Shown here: one piece after another, positions 49,843-58,838 of the stretch
Layout: each line of letters starts with the position of its first letter
Numbering within the stretch: the first letter of the stretch is position 1
Source of the DNA: Pseudomonadota bacterium
GTDB lineage: Bacteria > Desulfobacterota > Binatia > Binatales > Binataceae
NCBI GenBank assembly: GCA_021323945.1
Contig: JAJPKA010000014.1
Span: 62,001-126,000 of the forward strand
Length of the DNA stretch: 64,000 bases
Reading direction: 5' to 3'
Translations under genes and position numbers: made by a program
The notes under the pieces: model-generated
Seen by the model: only the letters and a program-made list of their open reading frames with translations
The model's database searches: none
What the model was told of the DNA's origin: nothing

Positions 49843-51171
49843 ATGAAGATCGGGTACTTTACTGAACGACCTTACCGATGGGTACCGGAAGAAGAAGTTT
49901 TCAAGAATCGATCGTTTTTCGGGGTCTCTAATCGTTTTTTCGATCCGGAGAAAGCCGCCGACGACTATAACTACTATATCGACGAAAACTGTTATGCCGA
50001 GGAGCTTGGCTTCGACCTGGTTGCCCTCAATGAGCACCATGGTAACCCGTTCTGCATGGGTAGTGTAATGAATGTCGAGGCCGCGGTGCTGGCTAGCCGT
50101 ACCCGGCGGGTCCGGATCGTTTTAATTGGGAACCCATTGCCGGCTATCAAGCACCCTCTGCGGATGGCAGAGGAGCTGGCCGAAATCGATCTTATTTCAC
50201 GGGGGCGGCTCGTCACTGGGTGGGTCCGGGGCGCCGGCAGCGAACAATTCTTTAACAACGCCAATCCCGCTTACAATCGTGAGATGTTCAATGAGGCTCA
50301 CGATTTCATCGTCCAGGCGTGGACCCGACCGGGGCCATGGCGCTACGAGGGTAAGCATTTTCATTATCGCCATGTTAATCCGTGGGCGCTTCCTTATCAG
50401 AAGCCCCATCCACCGATGTGGATCCCGGGCGTGATCAGCCCCGAAACGGTTAAATGGTGTGCGGCGCACCGGTATCCTTATATTGGTCTCGGCACCCTAC
50501 TCGGCCCCACCTGCGATCTGTGGGATTACTATGCTGACGAAGCGGCGCGCCATGGTTATCAGGCAGGTCCCGAGAACTTCGGCTACCTGATTCCAACCGT
50601 AGTCGCAGAGACACAGGAAAAAGCCGACACGATCGCCAACAACTTTGTCTTTGGTGGCGGTCAGAACGCATTCTCACGTCCCGAGTTTGCGATGCCCCCG
50701 GGATATAATTCCAAAAGTGCCATTCGCATGCTGGCCAAACAGCCGACAGGCAGTTGGCTTGGCGTCAGTGGCGACAAGCTGGCACAGCATGTTGCGCATG
50801 ACGAGCCTGAGCACGTGGACTACGGAGAGGTACGTCGCAAGCTGATCGCCGGGCTCGAAAAGGTAAAGCGCAACTATCAGGTGATTGCCGGCACGCCCGA
50901 ACACGTGCTGGCGAAGGTCAAGACGATCTTGCGCATCCTACGCCCGGGAGTGTTCATCATGTTTAGTGTGCAGGGTCCTGTCAGCAACGAAGAACGGCGC
51001 GCCAGCATGCGATTGTTTGCGCAAGAGGTTATGCCTGGACTGCGCGAGTACTCACGCGAGATCGATTTGCCCGATCCGTTCGAGCGCACCCCGGGTTCGG
51101 TTGGGCTCGGAAACGGCGGGCGTAGACCCGTGGTTGATCGTGAGCCGCTTCGGGAACTCGGGCTACGTTAG
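49843..51171 (+). CDS. LLM-class flavin- or F420-dependent monooxygenase-like protein
   Basis: A 442-residue luciferase-fold protein, longer than the two near 13-18 kb and of a different subgroup. The start MKIGYFTERPYRW is followed by AADDYNYYIDENCYAEELGFDLVALNEHHGNPFCMGSVMN, PAIKHPLRMAEELAEIDLISRGRLVTGWVRGAGSEQFFNNANP and PYQKPHPPMWIPGVISPETVKWCA, as in two-component flavin monooxygenases and limonene or alkanal monooxygenase relatives. An extended C-terminus (about 340-442) ends in a basic tail. No flavin reductase is adjacent; F420 is therefore a plausible alternative cofactor. It lies between a hydrolase and a metallo-hydrolase on the same strand. Confidence 0.86.
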   Translation: MKIGYFTERPYRWVPEEEVFKNRSFFGVSNRFFDPEKAADDYNYYIDENCYAEELGFDLVALNEHHGNPFCMGSVMNVEAAVLASRTRRVRIVLIGNPLPAIKHPLRMAEELAEIDLISRGRLVTGWVRGAGSEQFFNNANPAYNREMFNEAHDFIVQAWTRPGPWRYEGKHFHYRHVNPWALPYQKPHPPMWIPGVISPETVKWCAAHRYPYIGLGTLLGPTCDLWDYYADEAARHGYQAGPENFGYLIPTVVAETQEKADTIANNFVFGGGQNAFSRPEFAMPPGYNSKSAIRMLAKQPTGSWLGVSGDKLAQHVAHDEPEHVDYGEVRRKLIAGLEKVKRNYQVIAGTPEHVLAKVKTILRILRPGVFIMFSVQGPVSNEERRASMRLFAQEVMPGLREYSREIDLPDPFERTPGSVGLGNGGRRPVVDREPLRELGLR

Positions 51172-51220
51172 GTTAAACTGAATCACTCTGGCATCGAAGC
51201 TAAAAATAGGAGCTGAGTTC

Positions 51221-52075
51221 ATGCTTACCTGGCAAATTGGAGACGTTCGAATAACGCGCCTGCAGGAGCAGGAGCCGATCTGGAGCGGCACGATGATTTT
51301 GCCGGACGCCACACCCGAAAGGGTGAAAGAAGAGGGCGAGTGGCTAAATCCTTTTATCGACGACGCCGGTCGTTTCAAGCTGAGCATCCATTCCTTAATC
51401 GTCGAATCCGAAGGGCGCCGGATTGTCGTTGATACCTGTGTTGGCAACGATAAGCATCGACCGGGCTTTAAGGATTGGAGCAATCTCCATCTCCCGTTCA
51501 TGAAAGAGCTGGAGCAGGCGGGGTTCGCCCGTACCACGATCGATACCGTGATCTGTACCCATCTTCATCTCGACCATGTCGGTTGGAATACTACGTTAGA
51601 GAACGGCAACTGGGTGCCGACTTTCCCCAGGGCTCGGTACTTGATGGGTCAGCGGGAATGGGATTACTGGTCCAAGTACGACGAGAGCCCTGATTTCCGA
51701 CTGCCGATTGAAGATTCGGTGCGTCCCGTGGTTGACGCCGGCTTGGCCGAGTTGGTCGAGCCCAACCTCCGCATTACCGGTGAAGTATGGCTGGAGCCGA
51801 CGCCCGGGCACACACCGGGGCACATTAGCGTCCGCATTTCTTCGCGGGGTGAAAATGCTGTCATCACCGGTGACATGATGCACCATCCAATTCAAATTGC
51901 TCATCCGGATTGGGTCGTCGGCTTTGATACCGATCCGAAGCTCGCGGTCGAAACCCGTCGGCAGTTTGTTCAGAAATACTGCGACCAACCGGTTCGAGTG
52001 CTTGGGACCCACTTTGCCGGGCCGACTGCCGGGCATATCGTCCGCCGCAACGGGCGCTTTCGCTTCGAAGCGTAA
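51221..52075 (+). CDS. Metallo-beta-lactamase-fold hydrolase
   Basis: The 284-residue protein has the binuclear metal motif CTHLHLDHVGWN (HxHxDH), a later His in TPGHTPGHISV, the Asp of ITGDMMHHP, and a C-terminal His in GTHFAGPTAG, so all ligand positions of the fold appear intact. The N-terminal ITRLQEQEPIW and VDTCVGNDK are typical of the MBL proteins near quorum-quenching lactonases and related hydrolases. A clear AGGAG precedes the ATG. It follows the LLM gene after 49 bases, consistent with cleavage of a lactone or ester made by the oxygenase; this is inference. Confidence 0.9.
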   Translation: MLTWQIGDVRITRLQEQEPIWSGTMILPDATPERVKEEGEWLNPFIDDAGRFKLSIHSLIVESEGRRIVVDTCVGNDKHRPGFKDWSNLHLPFMKELEQAGFARTTIDTVICTHLHLDHVGWNTTLENGNWVPTFPRARYLMGQREWDYWSKYDESPDFRLPIEDSVRPVVDAGLAELVEPNLRITGEVWLEPTPGHTPGHISVRISSRGENAVITGDMMHHPIQIAHPDWVVGFDTDPKLAVETRRQFVQKYCDQPVRVLGTHFAGPTAGHIVRRNGRFRFEA

Positions 52076-52176
52076 CGGGGAGACAGCCGGATCGCGTAAA
52101 GAGGGGGCTTGCGAATCCGGCTGCCAATAGGCAGCTTAATTGCAAGGCTTAGACCTTTTCCAAGGAGTTGTCGATC

Positions 52177-52833
52177 GTGTTGCAAATTAATGACATTGCT
52201 CCGGATTTCGAGGCCGATACGACAGAAGGCCGAATCCGCTTTCATGAATGGATAGGTGATTCGTGGTGCGTGCTATTCTCGCATCCTAAGGATTTTACCC
52301 CGGTTTGCACCACGGAACTGGGCTATATGGCCAAGATCAAGCCGGAATTTGACAAGCGTAATACCAAAATCATTGGTCTTAGCGTTGACCCGGTCGAGGA
52401 CCATTCGCGGTGGGCCAACGATATTCGTGAGACCCAAGGTTACGCACCCAACTATCCTGTCATCGGCGACCCTGAGCTCAAAATTGCCAAGCTCTATGGA
52501 ATGCTACCGGCCAGTGCTTCCGGCGGCGCGGCTCAACGGACACCGGCCGACAATCAGACTGTGCGCAACGTGTTCGTCATTGGGCCGGATAAGCGGATTA
52601 AACTGATTATCGTCTACCCGATGACCACAGGGCGTAACTTTGACGAAGTTCTTCGGGTGCTCGACTCGTTGCAGTTGTCTGCCAAACACAAGGTGGCTAC
52701 GCCGGTCAACTGGCAGCCGGGTCAGGACGTGATTATCGCAGGCTCGGTCTCTGATGAAGAGGCCCGAAAGCTCTATCCGCAGGGTTGGAAGGCGCCCAAA
52801 CCATACCTGCGCCTGGTGCCGCAGCCGAAGTAA
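52177..52833 (+). CDS. 1-Cys peroxiredoxin (Prx6 family)
   Basis: The 218-residue protein has the Prx6 hallmark FSHPKDFTPVCTTELG with peroxidatic C44, and the long C-terminal region NWQPGQDVIIAGSVSDEEARKLYPQGWKAPKPYLRLVPQP. There is no resolving cysteine; the only other Cys, C31, is in the preceding strand. AAGGAG lies nine bases before GTG 52177; the in-frame TTG at 52168 abuts it and is too close. The family reduces H2O2 and phospholipid hydroperoxides with various thiol donors. It lies about 80 bases before a persulfide dioxygenase-rhodanese fusion, hinting at a sulfur-based donor or joint sulfide/peroxide control. Confidence 0.93.
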   Translation: MLQINDIAPDFEADTTEGRIRFHEWIGDSWCVLFSHPKDFTPVCTTELGYMAKIKPEFDKRNTKIIGLSVDPVEDHSRWANDIRETQGYAPNYPVIGDPELKIAKLYGMLPASASGGAAQRTPADNQTVRNVFVIGPDKRIKLIIVYPMTTGRNFDEVLRVLDSLQLSAKHKVATPVNWQPGQDVIIAGSVSDEEARKLYPQGWKAPKPYLRLVPQPK

Positions 52834-52914
52834 TCACCCGAGCGAAGGCCTTGGTCGGCCGCACCAGAGCCTTCGCCCGCTGCCGTTCGCGGACAGCCAC
52901 AAGAGGTAGCGGAG

Positions 52915-53952
52915 ATGTTTTTCCATGAACTTAACCGCTCGGGCTGCAAGACCTACCTGGTCGGATGCGAGCGGACCAATCTTGCCCTCTTGGTCGATCC
53001 GCTCAAAGATCGCGTCGATCGCTACCTGGCGGCCTTGGCCTATCATCACCTCACTCTTGAGCTGATTGTCGACAGCCACACACATGCGGACCATCGGACC
53101 GGAGTTTGGGATCTGCGCGAGCTGTCCGGGGCCAAAGTCGTGATGCACCGGCGAGCGCCGGCGCCGCATATTGATATCCATGTTGACGATGGCGAGCGGC
53201 TGCAGTTAGGTAGCCTACAATTGACCTTTATCTATACTCCGGGCCACACGCCAGACAGCATGTGCATTCTGGTCGGCGATCGGGTTTTTACCGGCGATAC
53301 GCTTTTAATCGGGGGCACTGGGCGTACCGATTTCCCCGGGGGAGATCCTGGGGCTCAATACGACTCAATTACGAATAAACTGTTCGCTTTACCTGACTCT
53401 TTGCTCGTCTTCCCGGCGCACGATTATCGCGGCAACCTGTGCTCGACCATAGGCGAGCAGAAAAAATCGAACGGGCGCATCGCCGGTCGCTCGCGGGAAG
53501 CTTATATCAGCTTGATGAACAATCTTGGCATGCCGCTGCCGGCCAAGGTTCAGGAAGCTCTGCAAGCTAACGAATCGGCGATTGAAGATGATTCGCTGCG
53601 GTTCCCAACCTTGGCGCAGCTCAACGAGGTGCGTCAGCTCGGGCCAGCAGAGGTCTACAAACGACTAAATTCACCGAACCCGCCCCTGGTGGTCGATGTC
53701 CGTGAGGCCGATGAGTTCAACGGCGAACTGGGTCACATTCCGGGAAGTATGCTGTTGCCGTTGCGTCAGCTGTCGGAACGCGCCCAGGAATTAGAAAAGT
53801 ACCGCGAACGCGAGATAATTTTGGTGTGCCGAGCCGGTGTTCGCAGCACGACGGCAGCCGCGATCCTCGGGGGGCTCGGTTTTGAAAACGTCTGTAATTT
53901 AAAGGGCGGGATGCTCGATTGGAACGACGCGCAACTTCCGATCGAACGTTGA
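52915..53952 (+). CDS. Persulfide dioxygenase-rhodanese fusion protein
   Basis: The 345-residue protein joins an ETHE1-like metallo-beta-lactamase domain (residues about 1-235) to a rhodanese domain (about 250-345). The first has DSHTHADHRTG with the mononuclear iron ligands, FIYTPGHTPDSMCILVGDRVFTGDTLLIGGTGRTDFPGG, diagnostic for ETHE1, and VFPAHDYRG. The second has LVVDVREADEF, LGHIPGSMLLPL and the active loop VCRAGVRS with catalytic Cys. Such fusions oxidise glutathione persulfide to sulfite and interconvert thiosulfate. The family role is sulfide detoxification. No sulfide:quinone reductase is nearby. It ends 215 bases before the pump operon. Confidence 0.93.
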   Translation: MFFHELNRSGCKTYLVGCERTNLALLVDPLKDRVDRYLAALAYHHLTLELIVDSHTHADHRTGVWDLRELSGAKVVMHRRAPAPHIDIHVDDGERLQLGSLQLTFIYTPGHTPDSMCILVGDRVFTGDTLLIGGTGRTDFPGGDPGAQYDSITNKLFALPDSLLVFPAHDYRGNLCSTIGEQKKSNGRIAGRSREAYISLMNNLGMPLPAKVQEALQANESAIEDDSLRFPTLAQLNEVRQLGPAEVYKRLNSPNPPLVVDVREADEFNGELGHIPGSMLLPLRQLSERAQELEKYREREIILVCRAGVRSTTAAAILGGLGFENVCNLKGGMLDWNDAQLPIER

Positions 53953-54103
53953 TCACTGCTCCACAGATTGATCGATCACTGGTTTGTCCTCCTCTGTGCG
54001 GCCGCGATCTCCGGCAAAAAAGATCGACGGTTGCTCGACCTTCTTGTGATCTGGCAGTCAGAACAAAGCCGAAACGCCAGCCGCTGGACACCGTAGAATA
54101 TTT

Positions 54104-54162
54104 CGGGACTGTCTCTACCCCGCTCTCGGGGTAGTCTTCTTATAGTCCCGCCGGTGGGACTG
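54104..54162 (+). promoter_or_regulatory. Possible RNA switch or attenuator upstream of the RND adaptor gene
   Basis: Three elements lie just before the GTG at 54168. CGGGACT (54104-54110) can pair with AGTCCCG (54144-54150), enclosing a strong stem CTACCCCG/CGGGGTAG (54115-54134, loop CTCT) followed by TCTTCTTAT. The same AGTCCC can instead pair with GGGACT (54156-54161), hiding the GGTGGGACTGAG that is the only ribosome-site candidate. The two folds exclude each other. The first stem plus U-rich tail may simply be the terminator of the preceding gene. Confidence 0.4.
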
Positions 54163-54167
54163 AGCTC

Positions 54168-55358
54168 GTGAAAATCAAAAACCTGGTGTCGATTTTGGTA
54201 CTCCTCGCCGTGGCTGTAGGAGTCGGCTTGGCGTTGCGGTCAGAGCGGGCCGGCGGGGCCGTTTTTCGCTCACATACCTCTGAATACGGTTCGTCCGAAA
54301 CCATCAGGCATCAAATGGCGGTTCCGGTGGCGGCAACGCAGGCAAAATTGGGCGACCTGCCGCATTACCTTTCAGCTATTGGAACTGTGACGCCAATGTA
54401 CACGGTCACCGTTCAGAGCCGTGTAGCGGGCCAGATAATGGCCGTGAACTTTCGGGAAGGTCAAATCGTCACTCGCGGCCAGTTGTTGGTCCAAATCGAT
54501 CCCCGACCCTATCAAGTCCAGTTGGAACAAGCTCAAGGACAGCTCGCCCACGACCTGGCGACGTTACACAACGACACATTGATTCTGGAACGCGACCGAA
54601 TTCTCTACCGACAGAACGTTATTGCCCGCCAAACCCTGGATACCCAGGAGGCCACTGTCCGGCAAGATCGAGGCTTAGTTCTGAGTGACAAGGCCAACGT
54701 CGATAACGCGAAGCTGCAGCTAACCTATAGCCGCATAACCGCCCCAATTACCGGCCGGATCGGATTGCGGCTGGTTGATCCGGGCAACATCATCCAAGCC
54801 AACTCCACGCAGGGTATTGCAGTAATCACTCAACTTCAGCCGATAACCGTCATCTTTAGTATTCCCGAAGATAATCTCGAATTGATCCTGGCTGCCATGC
54901 GCGCGGGCTCCGTGCCGGCCGAAGCTTATGACCGTTCTTTTCACAACCTGCTCGCAACCGGCTCGTTGTTCACCATGGACAACCAGATTGATACCACTAC
55001 GGGCACGGTAAGGCTGAAGGCACTGTTTTCAAATCGGGAGCAGCGCTTGTTTCCCAATCAGTTCGTTAACGTGCGCCTACTGGCAGAGACCTTACACCAC
55101 CAGGTCCTAATACCGTTGGCTGCCGTTCAGCGCAGCTCGCTAGGAACGTTCGTGTACGTGGTCAAGCCGGATCGCACAGTTGAATTGCGCAGGATCCAAT
55201 TAGGTCTGACCCAGGGCGAGCTAGCCTCGGTCCAATCGGGGCTTGCCGCGGGCGAAACCGTGGTTACCGATGGTGTAGACCGTCTCCAACCGGGGACCCG
55301 CGTCGCCCTGCAGTCCACTCCCGCTAGGGCCTCGCTCGCGGTCAATATGGCACAGTGA
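54168..55358 (+). CDS. mdtA: RND efflux periplasmic adaptor (MdtA-like)
   Basis: The 396-residue membrane fusion protein has an N-terminal helix (LVSILVLLAVAVGVGLAL), then QAKLGDLPHYLSAIGTVTPMYTVTVQSRVAGQIMAVNFREGQIVTRGQLLVQIDPRPYQVQLEQAQGQL, the typical lipoyl-hairpin start, a helical hairpin, LTYSRITAPITGRIGLRLVDPGNII, and a beta-barrel/membrane-proximal part with LFSNREQRLFPNQFVNVRLL. These read as MdtA rather than AcrA. Start GTG 54168 has no clear free ribosome site (see the upstream structure). It opens an adaptor-transporter-transporter operon; no outer-membrane channel is encoded with it, so a distant TolC-type protein must serve. Confidence 0.93.
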   Translation: MKIKNLVSILVLLAVAVGVGLALRSERAGGAVFRSHTSEYGSSETIRHQMAVPVAATQAKLGDLPHYLSAIGTVTPMYTVTVQSRVAGQIMAVNFREGQIVTRGQLLVQIDPRPYQVQLEQAQGQLAHDLATLHNDTLILERDRILYRQNVIARQTLDTQEATVRQDRGLVLSDKANVDNAKLQLTYSRITAPITGRIGLRLVDPGNIIQANSTQGIAVITQLQPITVIFSIPEDNLELILAAMRAGSVPAEAYDRSFHNLLATGSLFTMDNQIDTTTGTVRLKALFSNREQRLFPNQFVNVRLLAETLHHQVLIPLAAVQRSSLGTFVYVVKPDRTVELRRIQLGLTQGELASVQSGLAAGETVVTDGVDRLQPGTRVALQSTPARASLAVNMAQ

Positions 55359-55499
55359 CGCGGTGACAATGAAACGGGCGGTTCGATGGCGGCCGTAAAC
55401 GGCAACCACAAGAGCTTTAATCGCAGCGTGAGCAAGCGGGGAAAAAACCGGAAAAGCGCTGTTCTTGAAGGCTGCTAGTTCCGTGCTCGGTTCGGGTCG

Positions 55500-58400
55500 G
55501 TGAACCCTTCGCGTATCTTCATTCTTCGACCAGTGGCGACGTCGCTTCTGATGGGAGCGGTTCTACTGGCCGGGATCGTGGCCTATCGACTGTTGGCGGT
55601 TTCGGCTTTACCCCAGGTGGATTATCCAACCATTCAGGTGCTGACCTTCTATCCGGGTGCGAGTCCTCAGGTAATGGCTTCTTCGGTGACGGCGCCAATG
55701 GAACGCCAGTTTGGGCAAATGCCGGGACTCCAGCAAATGACTTCGAATAGCTCGTTCGGGACTTCGGTGATCGTCCTACAATTCGTCTTGAGCCTGAATA
55801 TCGATGTGGCTGAGCAGGAAGTTCAAGCCGCGATCAATGCGGCCTCTACCTATTTGCCAGCCGACCTGCCGAACCCGCCGGTTTATAGCAAAATCAACCC
55901 CGCCGACGCCCCGATAATGTCGCTTGCGCTGACTTCCGACGTCTTGCCTCTACCTGCTGTCGAGGATTTGGCTGACACGCGACTCGCGCAAAAGATGTCC
56001 CAAGTGCCGGGCGTCGGACTAGTGAGCGTCGGTGGCGGGCAAAAGCCAGCCTTAAGGATTCAAGCCAACCCGATGGCGTTAGCCGCGTATGGGATGAGCC
56101 TCGATGACCTCCGCAACGTGGTGGCGGCCAACAATGTCAATCAGGCCAAAGGGAGCTTCGATGGACCGTCACAAGCCTACACGATTGATGCTAATGACCA
56201 GCTGTTCTCCAGCAAGGACTATGGATCGCTGATTGTTGCGTACCACAATGGCGCGCCGGTGAGATTGCGCGATGTGGCGCGGGTGGTGGAGGGGGCGGAA
56301 AACGAGCTGCAGGCGGCGTGGGTCAACACCATGCCAGCCGTGATTCTCAACGTGCGGCGGCAGCCGGGTGCCAACATTATCACTGTAGTCGATCGGATCA
56401 AGCGTTTGCTGCCGCAGTTGCAGAGCACCTTGCCTGCCTCAGTTCACGTGGCGCTGTTGACGGATCGGACGATTACTATCCGCGCCTCGGTTCAGGACGT
56501 TGAGTTCGAGCTGATGCTGACGGTGGCGCTGGTAATAATGGTGATTTTCCTGTTTCTGCGCAGCCTGTCTGCCACCGTAATCCCGAGTGTGGCAGTGCCG
56601 ATATCGCTTATCGGAACCTTCGGCGTTATGTACCTGCTGGGGTACAGCCTCGACAATCTCTCACTGATGGCATTGACGATCGCCACCGGATTCGTGGTCG
56701 ATGACGCGATCGTGATGATCGAAAACATCAGCCGATTTATCGAAGAGGGCGAGTCGCCGCTGCAGGCAGCATTAAAAGGTTCTCAACAAATCGGCTTCAC
56801 GATTTTATCGTTAACGGTTTCCCTGATCGCGGTGCTGATCCCGCTGCTGTTCATGAGCGATGTTGTGGGGCGGCTGTTCCGCGAATTCGCTATAACCCTC
56901 GCTACCACGATCATTATTTCGGCCTTCGTATCGCTCACATTAACGCCGACCATGTCGGCCAGGTTACTCCGTTATCGGGCGCCCCAGGAGCAGGGGCGCT
57001 TCTACGCCGCCTCGGAACGCGCGTTCAAGCGCATTATTGAGCGTTACGGTTGTTCGCTGCAGTGGGTCTTGCGTCACCAGACTGCAACCTTGGCAATTGC
57101 TATAGGCACGCTGCTCCTGACCATTGTTCTGTACATTGTTGCGCCCAAGGGCTTTTTCCCGGTGCAGGATACCGGGGTTATTCAAGCCATTTCGGATGCC
57201 CCCCAAACGGTGTCGTTTCAAGCGATGGTCGCGCTGCAGCAGGCGGCGGCACGGATCATTTTGCGCGATCCCGCGGTTGAGTCGCTTTCCTCCTTCGTTG
57301 GGGTCGACGGGACGAATCTTTCGGTCAATAGTGGCCGTTTTTTAATCAACCTGAAGCCTTTGGCCGAACGTAAAGTTGGTGTCCAGCGAGTAATCGCGAG
57401 GCTCCAGCGAAGCCTTGCTGCCATGAATGGGCTTTCGGTCTTCTTGCAGCCGGTTCAGGATCTGACGGTTGAAGACCGCGTCAGCCGTACTCAATATCAG
57501 TTCACTCTTGAGGACGCCAACGAGGTTGAACTCAGTCGGTGGGCGTCGAAACTTGTAAGCAGGCTGCGCCAACTGCCGCAACTGGCCAACGTGGCCAGCG
57601 ATCAGCAGAACGACGGCTTGCAGGCGTTGCTGGTTATCGATCGGTCGACCGCATCGCGGCTTGGCATCACTCCGGCGCAGATTGATAGTGCGCTTTATAG
57701 CGCGTACGGGCAGCGGCAGATCAGCACAATTTTCACTCAGCTCAATCAATATCATACGGTACTGGAAGTTGATCCGCGGTTTCAGATGAGTCCTGAAGAT
57801 TTGGATCACATCTATATCCCCTACAGCGCGACGCCAGCAGGACTATCAGCATCGGGAATTAACCAGGGCCCCGCCTTAGCTTCCGCTCCCAGTCCAGGGA
57901 ATACGACTCCGGGAGAAGTCCCGCTCAGTGCGATTGCGCATCTCGAGACGCGCCTGGCGCCACTGGTGATCAGTAGACAAGGACAATTCCCAGTCGTCAC
58001 CGTGTCCTTTGACGTGGCGCCAGGATACGCCTTGGGTGATGCGGTCCGCGCGATCAAGCGAGCGCGTAAGGATCTTCAATTGCCTTTGAGCATCCAAGCT
58101 GAGTTCCAAGGCACCGCCGCGGCGTTCGAGGCATCGTTGACCAATGAACCGTTGCTGATTCTGGCAGCGTTGGTCACCGTGTACATCGTGCTGGGCGTGC
58201 TTTACGAGAGTTACATCCATCCGATAACGATCCTATCAACGCTGCCTTCGGCTGGAGTTGGGGCGATCCTAGCGCTTCTTCTTTTCAACGATCCGCTCAA
58301 TGTAATTGCACTCATCGGCATCATTCTCCTAATCGGGATAGTCAAGAAAAACGCGATTATGATGATCGACTTCGCGCTCGACGCCCAGCGGGCAGAAGGC

Positions 58401-58706
58401 AAAACGCCCGAAGATGCGATCTATCAGGCGTGCCTGCTCCGCTTCAGACCGATCATGATGACTACAATGGCGGCACTGCTTGGCGCGCTACCCTTGGCGT
58501 TTGGCGGCGGGATGGGAGCTGAGTTGCGGCAGCCGCTCGGGATCGCGATCGTCGGCGGTCTGCTCGTGAGTCAGGTGCTAACGCTCTATACGACGCCTGT
58601 GATCTTCCTTGGCTTCGAGCGTTTGGCCGCGCGACTTAAAGTTGGGAGAGGGAGTGGTCCAGAGCCTTATATGACGGAGGCCCTCAAAGAGGGCCAAGCA
58701 AGGTAG
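55500..58706 (+). CDS. mdtB: RND multidrug transporter subunit (MdtB-like)
   Basis: A 1068-residue proton-driven transporter of the HAE1 class. The start [31 protein letters not shown] parallels MdtB. Typical blocks are [58 protein letters not shown] in helix 4, with the proton-relay Asp pair, [13 protein letters not shown]-like [14 protein letters not shown], and a second repeat with [27 protein letters not shown] and a conserved Lys in [15 protein letters not shown]. Twelve membrane helices and two large periplasmic loops are expected. GTG 55500 follows mdtA after 141 bases. A Gly/Pro-rich insertion near residue 780-800 ([12 protein letters not shown]) is unusual. Confidence 0.94.
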   Translation: MNPSRIFILRPVATSLLMGAVLLAGIVAYRLLAVSALPQVDYPTIQVLTFYPGASPQVMASSVTAPMERQFGQMPGLQQMTSNSSFGTSVIVLQFVLSLNIDVAEQEVQAAINAASTYLPADLPNPPVYSKINPADAPIMSLALTSDVLPLPAVEDLADTRLAQKMSQVPGVGLVSVGGGQKPALRIQANPMALAAYGMSLDDLRNVVAANNVNQAKGSFDGPSQAYTIDANDQLFSSKDYGSLIVAYHNGAPVRLRDVARVVEGAENELQAAWVNTMPAVILNVRRQPGANIITVVDRIKRLLPQLQSTLPASVHVALLTDRTITIRASVQDVEFELMLTVALVIMVIFLFLRSLSATVIPSVAVPISLIGTFGVMYLLGYSLDNLSLMALTIATGFVVDDAIVMIENISRFIEEGESPLQAALKGSQQIGFTILSLTVSLIAVLIPLLFMSDVVGRLFREFAITLATTIIISAFVSLTLTPTMSARLLRYRAPQEQGRFYAASERAFKRIIERYGCSLQWVLRHQTATLAIAIGTLLLTIVLYIVAPKGFFPVQDTGVIQAISDAPQTVSFQAMVALQQAAARIILRDPAVESLSSFVGVDGTNLSVNSGRFLINLKPLAERKVGVQRVIARLQRSLAAMNGLSVFLQPVQDLTVEDRVSRTQYQFTLEDANEVELSRWASKLVSRLRQLPQLANVASDQQNDGLQALLVIDRSTASRLGITPAQIDSALYSAYGQRQISTIFTQLNQYHTVLEVDPRFQMSPEDLDHIYIPYSATPAGLSASGINQGPALASAPSPGNTTPGEVPLSAIAHLETRLAPLVISRQGQFPVVTVSFDVAPGYALGDAVRAIKRARKDLQLPLSIQAEFQGTAAAFEASLTNEPLLILAALVTVYIVLGVLYESYIHPITILSTLPSAGVGAILALLLFNDPLNVIALIGIILLIGIVKKNAIMMIDFALDAQRAEGKTPEDAIYQACLLRFRPIMMTTMAALLGALPLAFGGGMGAELRQPLGIAIVGGLLVSQVLTLYTTPVIFLGFERLAARLKVGRGSGPEPYMTEALKEGQAR

Positions 58707-58838
58707 AATTTGTGGGAGAGTGGCGACACCAGGCCCAAATGTGCAGTTCGACGCGTCGGGAGGCGGCGAGGCGCAATCCGTGCGTCGGCGACTTTTCGAG
58801 CGGACAAGCGGTTGGTGAATGGCGGATAAGGCACGGAA

